From NCBI GenBank assembly GCA_002440945.1, contig DJWG01000047.1, positions 581 to 19,039 of the forward strand: a stretch of 18,459 nucleotides of DNA, in the 5' to 3' direction. The notes beneath the pieces are model-generated. The model was not told the origin of the DNA and ran no database searches. It saw nothing but the letters and a program-made list of their open reading frames with translations. This document shows, one piece after another, positions 14,244-18,459 of this stretch. The translations under genes and the position numbers were made by a program. The stretch is from Rhodobacteraceae bacterium UBA6236. GTDB taxonomy: Bacteria > Pseudomonadota > Alphaproteobacteria > Rhodobacterales > Rhodobacteraceae. Position 1 is the stretch's first letter, and each line of letters starts with the position of its first letter.

Positions 14244-15284
14244 ATGACGACGACAAGACGCAAGTTCATCACCACGGGCGCACTGGGCGGTGCCGCTGTT
14301 CTGGCGGCGCCGGCTGTCCATGCGCAAACCACCCCGATCAAGTGGCGGATGCAGACCTATGCCGGCGCGGCGCTGGGCGAACACGTCTGCAAACCGGCGA
14401 TCGACAGTTTCAACAAGATCGCCGCAGGCCAGATGGAGATCGAGCTGTACTTCGCCGATCAGCTCGTGCCCACGTCCGAACTGTTCCGCGCCATGCAGGC
14501 GGGCACCATCGATGCGGTGCAGTCCGATGACGATTCCATGCAGTCGCCCACCGAAGTCACGGTCTTCGGCGGCTACTTCCCGCTCACGTTGCGCTACTCG
14601 CTCGACGTGCCGGTGCTGTTCAACCAGTACGGGCTGAAGAAGATCTGGGAAGAGGAATACGCCAAGGTCGGCATCCAGCACATCTCGGCCGGGTCCTGGG
14701 ATCCCTGCAACTTCGCCACCCGCGAACCGATCAACAGCCTTGCCGACCTGAACGGCAAGCGGGTCTATACCTTCCCGACGGCGGGGCGCTTCCTGGCGCA
14801 GTTCGGCGTGGTGCCGGTCCAGATGCCCTACGAGGACATCCAGGTCGCGCTTCAGACCGGCGAGATCGACGGCGTCGCCTGGTCCGGCATCACCGAGGAC
14901 TACACGGTCGGTTGGGCCGATGTGACCAAGTATTACCTGACCAACCCGATCTCGGGCGCCTGGATCGGGCATTTCTTCGCCAACCAGGACCGCTGGAACG
15001 AAGTACCCGACCATCTGAAGGAACTGCTGCGCGTCTGCTTCGACCAGTCGCACTATTATCGTCAGTGGTGGTACTGGGGCGGCGAGGCCGATCTGCGCGT
15101 CAACGGCCCGAAGCTGAAACTGACCACGATCCCCACCGAGGAATGGGCGCAGGTCGAAGCCGCCGCCTCGAAATTCTGGGACGAGATCGCGGCGGAATCC
15201 GAACTGAAGGCCAAGGTCGTCGAGATCTTCAAGAAATACAACGACACCATGACCAAAGCCGGCGCACCCTACCGCTACGGCTGA
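14244..15284 (+). CDS. TRAP transporter substrate-binding protein (DctP family), Tat-exported
   Basis: A 346-residue periplasmic solute receptor. The signal peptide has a twin-arginine motif (TTTRRKFITTGALGG) and a cleavage site after VHA near residue 28, so it is exported folded. Mature features are WRMQTYAGAALGEHVC, an ADQLVPTSELFRAMQAGTID hinge stretch, DLNGKRVYTFPTAGRFLAQF, and GEIDGVAWSGITEDYTVGW with GHFFANQDRW. Most DctP proteins bind a carboxylate through an Arg in the LKGxKIR segment; here GKRV and AGR offer candidate Arg residues. The aromatic-rich QSHYYRQWWYWGGEADLR region is noticeable. The pattern recalls the subgroup of organic-acid receptors to which TakP belongs, but the ligand cannot be named. 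Start has GGAGG seven bases upstream. Confidence 0.93.
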   Translation: MTTTRRKFITTGALGGAAVLAAPAVHAQTTPIKWRMQTYAGAALGEHVCKPAIDSFNKIAAGQMEIELYFADQLVPTSELFRAMQAGTIDAVQSDDDSMQSPTEVTVFGGYFPLTLRYSLDVPVLFNQYGLKKIWEEEYAKVGIQHISAGSWDPCNFATREPINSLADLNGKRVYTFPTAGRFLAQFGVVPVQMPYEDIQVALQTGEIDGVAWSGITEDYTVGWADVTKYYLTNPISGAWIGHFFANQDRWNEVPDHLKELLRVCFDQSHYYRQWWYWGGEADLRVNGPKLKLTTIPTEEWAQVEAAASKFWDEIAAESELKAKVVEIFKKYNDTMTKAGAPYRYG

Positions 15285-15303
15285 GGCTTGCCCCGAACCC
15301 GCA

Positions 15304-15330
15304 GGGGCCGCGCTCCGGCGCGGCCCCTTA
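15304..15330 (+). terminator. Strong hairpin ending the TRAP operon
   Basis: GGGGCCGCGC (15304-15313) and GCGCGGCCCC (15318-15327) make a perfect 10-bp stem closed by a TCCG tetraloop, followed by TTA. The U-tract is short, but stem strength and position between convergent genes support a terminator, possibly acting in both directions because the LysR gene ends at 15335. Confidence 0.7.
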
Positions 15331-15334
15331 TCGG

Positions 15335-16240
15335 TCAATCGCCCCGCGCATCCACCGCGCCCGAGGCGAGCCGCGCCGGGCGCTGCGTGGCGTCGAAGCT
15401 GTGGGCGATGAAATCCTCCAGCCGGTCAAGCGCCTCGCCGGTGGCCCCCGCTGCGCGATGCAGCCGCAATTCCAGCTGCCCCAGCGAAGGCAGGCCGTCG
15501 CGGTCGGTCAGCACCCGCACGTCCGACGGCCTTGTGCTGCCCGCCATCACCGTGACGCCGATGCCCGCCCGCACCGCCGCAGAGATGCCGTTGTAGCTTG
15601 AACTGAGGTAGACGATCCTGCAGGGGCGGCGCAGGTCGTTCAGCGCCTGCAACAACCGCTGGCGATAGATGCAGGGCGGCGGGGCCAGGACCAGGGGCAG
15701 GGGGGACCGCGTGTGGCCTTCATGGTCGACGCTGGAAATCCAGACCAGGGGTTCATTGAAGATCCGCTGACCGCCGTCTTCGGTTGATTCGCCGTGCAGC
15801 GCGATCACCAGATCGAATTCCCCCAGCTGCTGGCGCTTCAGCAGGTTCTTGCTCAGATCGCTTGTGACTTCGAGCATGACGTTCGGGTGGGCCTGCGCGA
15901 ATTTTCCCAGAAACTCCGGCAAGAGCGAAGCGGTGTATTCATGTGGCGCCCCCAGCCGCACCTTTCCCGCGACCGCCGGCTGGCGCAGGTGCGCCAGCGC
16001 CTCGTCATTCAGGGCCAGGATGCGGCGGGCATAGGTGGCCAGCGAACGGCCGTCCTCGGTCAGGTTCAGTTTGTGCGCATCGCGTTGGAAAAGCTGGACA
16101 TTCACCACTTCCTCCAGACGCCGGATCTGCAGGCTGACCGCCGATTGCGTCCGCCCCACAAGTTCCGCCGCGCGGGTGAAACTGCCGCTGTCGATGGCCT
16201 TCACGAAGGTTCGAAGCAGGTCGGTCGGGATGTTCTGCAT
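15335..16240 (-). CDS. LysR-family transcriptional regulator
   Basis: A 301-residue regulator. The N-terminal helix-turn-helix covers about residues 5-65 (DLLRTFVKAIDSGSFTRAAE, TQSAVSLQIRRLE, then LFQRDAHKLNLTEDG). A linker helix and a periplasmic-binding-protein-like effector domain follow, starting GKVRLGAPHEYTASLLPEFL. The frame extends to an ATG at 16267, but the chosen ATG at 16240 has AAAGGCG about seven bases upstream and lies after the predicted promoter -10 (TATCAT, 16271-16276). A perfect dyad just upstream is its likely binding site and overlaps its own -10, so self-repression is plausible. It is convergent to the TRAP operon and divergent from the cycA-glyA unit; the latter is the more natural target. 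The effector is unknown. Confidence 0.93.
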   Translation of the reverse strand: MQNIPTDLLRTFVKAIDSGSFTRAAELVGRTQSAVSLQIRRLEEVVNVQLFQRDAHKLNLTEDGRSLATYARRILALNDEALAHLRQPAVAGKVRLGAPHEYTASLLPEFLGKFAQAHPNVMLEVTSDLSKNLLKRQQLGEFDLVIALHGESTEDGGQRIFNEPLVWISSVDHEGHTRSPLPLVLAPPPCIYRQRLLQALNDLRRPCRIVYLSSSYNGISAAVRAGIGVTVMAGSTRPSDVRVLTDRDGLPSLGQLELRLHRAAGATGEALDRLEDFIAHSFDATQRPARLASGAVDARGD

Positions 16241-16264
16241 GAGACGCCTTTCATGAGTTATGTA

Positions 16265-16285
16265 CATTCTATGATAAGAAGAATG
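16265..16285. promoter_or_regulatory. LysR-type binding dyad (T-N11-A)
   Basis: CATTCT (16265-16270) and AGAATG (16280-16285) are perfect inverted arms separated by nine bases and contain the T-N11-A signature of LysR boxes. The dyad lies 24 bases upstream of the regulator's ATG and overlaps its -10. A palindrome ATGTACAT (16260-16267) touches its left edge. Just to the right, TTTCCA (16289-16294) and TATGTA (16311-16316) with a 16-base spacer could be a plus-strand promoter for the cycA unit, poised for activation from this site. Confidence 0.6.
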
Positions 16286-16316
16286 AATTTTCCAAATGCA
16301 AAGATTCTCCTATGTA

Positions 16317-16550
16317 TCGGGCTGTCCGAATTTGGCTTCGAACCCGAAGCGATCCGGCCCGCCGCGCGTCTTCTGCCCTAGCGCATGATCCCGATGTGAC
16401 GCGGACCCCGGAACGCCATCCGAAGCCCGACGCGGACGAGGAGGACGACCATTCCAGGCGCGCACTTCCGCGAACCCGCGAACGCCCATCGGGCGGGCGA
16501 TAGACGGCTGTTGCCTTGCGGAACCCGTGCTTGGGCATCGGATCAAGAGT
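16317..16550 (+). other. Long untranslated leader region ahead of the small ORF and cycA
   Basis: No gene or known riboswitch was recognised. The glycine riboswitch, a reasonable expectation for a glycine permease and glyA, is not seen. A plus-strand frame from 16312 to 16503 has Arg/Pro/Asp-rich content and no ribosome binding site, so it is not called. Repeats seen are GACGCGGAC twice (16397 and 16429 areas), CGCGAAC twice near 16469-16484, and a small hairpin CGCCC-ATC-GGGCG at about 16485-16497. Confidence 0.4.
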
Positions 16551-16565
16551 GAGGAGATCTGGAAC

Positions 16566-16664
16566 ATGGAAACACGACGCACTTCCCTCAACTGGACGGA
16601 CGGCATCCCTGCCGTGGCGCCGCTCGCGCCGGACGACCGGCAGGCGCTTGCCGCGACCACCTGA
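16566..16664 (+). CDS. Small ORF of 32 codons upstream of cycA
   Basis: The ATG at 16566 is preceded nine bases upstream by GAGGAG (16551-16556), the best ribosome binding site in this part of the window, and the frame closes with TGA at 16662-16664. The peptide starts METRRTSLNWTDGIPAVAPL and continues PDDRQALAATT: acidic-basic mix, one Trp, no membrane segment or signal. I do not recognise it. It ends 70 bases before cycA, with a small hairpin (16688-16702) in between. It has no run of Gly or Ser codons, so a classical attenuation leader is unlikely. It may be a genuine small protein, the truncated start of a lost gene, or a translated leader. Confidence 0.5.
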   Translation: METRRTSLNWTDGIPAVAPLAPDDRQALAATT

Positions 16665-16734
16665 CGCGCCCGCGCCTGACCCCGGCTCCGGCACATCGCC
16701 GGCGGAACCCAAACCCAGTTGAGAAAACCATAGC

Positions 16735-18201
16735 ATGACCATTTCACACGGCCAGACAGGCACTGCCACGGGGCGCCCGGCCACCCATGATGACACGCAT
16801 CTGGAACGCAACCTCTCCAACCGTCACATCCAGCTGATCGCCATTGGCGGCGCCATCGGGACGGGGCTGTTCATGGGCTCGGGCAAGACGATCTCGCTTG
16901 CCGGACCGTCGGTGATCTTCGTCTACATGATCATCGGCTTCTTCTTGTATTTCGTCATGCGGGCGATGGGCGAGATCCTTCTGTCCAACCTGCACTACAA
17001 GTCCTTCGCTGATTTCGCCGCCGACCTGATCGGCCCCTGGGCGGGGTTCTTCGTCGGCTGGACCTACTGGTTCTGCTGGATCGTCACCGGGATCGCCGAC
17101 ATCGTCGCGATCACTGGCTATATCTCGTTCTGGTGGCCCGATCTTCAGCTCTGGATCCCGGCGCTGACGACCATCGTCCTGCTTCTGGTGCTGAACCTTC
17201 CCTCGGTGAAGGCTTTCGGCGAAATGGAGTTCTGGTTCGCGATCATCAAGATCCTCGCGATTGCGGCGCTGGTCGTCGTGGGCGCGGCGATGGTTCTGCG
17301 CGGTTTCGTGGCGCCGAACGGGGCGCAGGCGCAGATCTCGAACCTGTGGAATGACGGCGGCATGTTCCCGACCGGCTTCATGGGTTTCGTCGCGGGCTTC
17401 CAGATCGCGGTCTTCGCCTTCGTGGGCATCGAACTTGTCGGCACCACGGCGGCCGAGGCGAAGGATCCCGAAACCACCCTGCCGCGCGCCATCCGCGCCA
17501 TCCCGATCCGGGTTCTACTGTTCTACGTCGGCGCGCTGATCGCCATCATGGCGGTGACGCCGTGGCGCGAAATTTTGCCCGGGCAAAGTCCCTTCGTGTC
17601 GATGTTCGCCCTTGCGGGCCTCGGTATCGCGGCCTCTGTGGTGAACTTCGTGGTGCTGACCTCGGCGGCGTCCTCGGCCAACTCGGGCATCTACTCGACC
17701 TCGCGGATGGTCTATGGCCTGGCGAAGGAAGGCGATGCGCCTTCGATGTTCGGCCGCCTGAGCAGCCGCCATGTGCCGGTGAACGCGCTTCTGTTTTCCT
17801 GCATGTTCCTGCTGTCGTCGCTGTTTCTGCTCTTCTCGGGTGAAACGGTGCTGGCGGCCTTCACGATGGTCACGACGATCTCGGCGCTCTTGTTCATGTT
17901 CGTCTGGGCGATGATCCTCTTCAGCTACATGGCCTACCGCCGCAAGCGCCCCCACCAGCACGAGGTGTCGAAGTTCAAGATGCCGGGCGGCGTTCCGATG
18001 TGCTGGGCGGTGCTCGCGTTCTTCGGCTTCATCCTCTGGGCGCTGACCCAGCAGGCCGATACCCGGCAGGCGCTGATGGTGACGCCGGTCTGGTTCCTGG
18101 CGCTGGGTGTGGCCTGGTTCTTCGTCCGGCAGCGCCCGCGCCACCTGGCGGCCTATGACGACTTCCAGCACGAGCTTGAGGAAGACGGCGCAGCAAGCTG
18201 A
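16735..18201 (+). CDS. cycA: CycA, D-serine/D-alanine/glycine permease (APC superfamily)
   Basis: An inner-membrane amino-acid:proton symporter of 488 residues with about 12 helices. It closely follows E. coli CycA along its whole length as I remember it: [20 protein letters not shown] with [11 protein letters not shown] at the start, [40 protein letters not shown], the [20 protein letters not shown] substrate-site stretch, [15 protein letters not shown] and a late [17 protein letters not shown]. The GTGLF motif and the AFVGIE helix are the unwound binding helices of this fold. The ATG has only a weak GAGA upstream. Glycine, D-alanine, D-serine and cycloserine are the expected substrates. The next gene is glyA, so imported glycine can be interconverted with serine. 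Confidence 0.94.
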   Translation: MTISHGQTGTATGRPATHDDTHLERNLSNRHIQLIAIGGAIGTGLFMGSGKTISLAGPSVIFVYMIIGFFLYFVMRAMGEILLSNLHYKSFADFAADLIGPWAGFFVGWTYWFCWIVTGIADIVAITGYISFWWPDLQLWIPALTTIVLLLVLNLPSVKAFGEMEFWFAIIKILAIAALVVVGAAMVLRGFVAPNGAQAQISNLWNDGGMFPTGFMGFVAGFQIAVFAFVGIELVGTTAAEAKDPETTLPRAIRAIPIRVLLFYVGALIAIMAVTPWREILPGQSPFVSMFALAGLGIAASVVNFVVLTSAASSANSGIYSTSRMVYGLAKEGDAPSMFGRLSSRHVPVNALLFSCMFLLSSLFLLFSGETVLAAFTMVTTISALLFMFVWAMILFSYMAYRRKRPHQHEVSKFKMPGGVPMCWAVLAFFGFILWALTQQADTRQALMVTPVWFLALGVAWFFVRQRPRHLAAYDDFQHELEEDGAAS

Positions 18202-18216
18202 CACCCCTGACAATGG

Positions 18217-18240
18217 CCGGTGCCCGCCAAAAGGCGCCGG
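18217..18240 (+). repeat. Hairpin between cycA and glyA
   Basis: CCGGTGCC (18217-18224) pairs with GGCGCCGG (18233-18240) in eight pairs including one G-U, around CGCCAAAA. An alternative inner stem CGCC-AAAA-GGCG is possible. No T-run follows, so read-through into glyA is expected, perhaps with partial attenuation. Confidence 0.4.
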
Positions 18241-18268
18241 TCCATCCCGGAAAGACAAGGAAAAGCGC

Positions 18269-18459
18269 ATGTTCAACGCACAGGAAGATATTGCCGCCTT
18301 CGATCCCGCGCTCTGGACTGCGCTGGAGGCGGAACGGCACCGTCAGGAAGACCAGATCGAACTGATCGCCTCTGAAAACCACGCAAGCCCGCGCGTCATG
18401 CAGGCGCAGGGTTCGGTCCTGACGAACAAATACGCCGAAGGCTATCCCGGCAAGCGCTA
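18269..18459 (+). CDS. glyA: GlyA, serine hydroxymethyltransferase, 5' part only
   Basis: The cytoplasmic PLP enzyme that converts serine plus tetrahydrofolate into glycine plus methylene-tetrahydrofolate. Only the first 63 codons are inside the window; the full protein is about 420-430 residues. The N-terminus is diagnostic: [20 protein letters not shown], then [20 protein letters not shown] and [12 protein letters not shown], the last being the folate/tetramer-interface signature of the family. AAGGA lies about ten bases before the ATG. It follows cycA by 67 bases in the same direction and is likely in the same transcript. Such genomes often carry more than one glyA, so this copy may be dedicated to glycine use rather than the housekeeping one. 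Confidence 0.96.
   Translation, partial: MFNAQEDIAAFDPALWTALEAERHRQEDQIELIASENHASPRVMQAQGSVLTNKYAEGYPGKR

Noticed and set aside
12734..14341. A 535-codon minus-strand frame opposite the TRAP large permease
   Set aside because: Antisense shadow of a clear DctM protein; the product is a run of charged residues with no fold signature.
16312..16503. A 63-codon plus-strand frame in the cycA leader
   Set aside because: It starts inside the candidate -10 element, has no ribosome binding site and is Arg/Pro/Asp-rich.
16286..16734. A glycine riboswitch before cycA/glyA
   Set aside because: The conserved glycine-aptamer blocks could not be found on the plus strand in this leader.
1..18459. CRISPR array, transposon ends, toxin-antitoxin or phage-defence genes
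   Set aside because: No regularly spaced repeats, transposase or nuclease-type frames were seen anywhere in the window; every long coding frame has an ordinary assignment except the 153-residue secreted protein.

Overview
The window looks like an ordinary chromosomal segment of a GC-rich alphaproteobacterium, most likely a Rhodobacterales/Rhodobacteraceae relative. That rests on the GC-rich codon use, the start of PurM, promoters with a strong TTGAC-type -35 and a weak -10, the thiamine-salvage operon layout, and the TRAP transporter. It was judged by reading, not by a database search. No insertion sequence, prophage, CRISPR array or toxin-antitoxin pair was seen, and I found no clear novel defence or mobile system. 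The unusual content is in small ORFs, operators and start-site details.

Left end (1-1286): the 5' part of purM (minus strand, running off the left edge) lies divergent from a CAT-anticodon tRNA gene, probably tRNA-Ile2. Each has its own promoter, and the tRNA has a hairpin terminator. Metal module (1287-4392): a P1B-type Zn/Cd/Pb-exporting ATPase (minus) is divergent from its MerR-family regulator (plus). A textbook MerR operator with a 19-bp spacer sits between them. The regulator overlaps and is coupled to a YnfA/UPF0060 membrane protein.

Thiamine-precursor module (4475-7706, minus): a promoter and TPP riboswitch lead into ykoF, then an ABC permease, ATPase and NMT1/ThiY-like binding protein, tightly packed. 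When thiamine pyrophosphate is scarce the switch should allow import of a pyrimidine precursor. Middle (7707-12102): a membrane-anchored arylsulfotransferase-like beta-propeller protein (plus); a secreted protein of unknown function (minus); and a two-gene unit (minus) of a tandem universal stress protein and a Na+/Ca2+ exchanger.

Right half (12195-18459): a TRAP transporter (small permease, large permease, Tat-exported binding protein) is preceded by a possible 28-codon leader ORF and ends at a strong hairpin. Convergent to it is a LysR-type regulator, whose own promoter region carries a perfect 6-9-6 dyad. Beyond it, on the plus strand, come a 32-codon ORF with a good ribosome binding site, cycA (D-serine/D-alanine/glycine permease) and the start of glyA (serine hydroxymethyltransferase). 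This suggests a glycine/serine uptake-and-use unit that the LysR protein may control.
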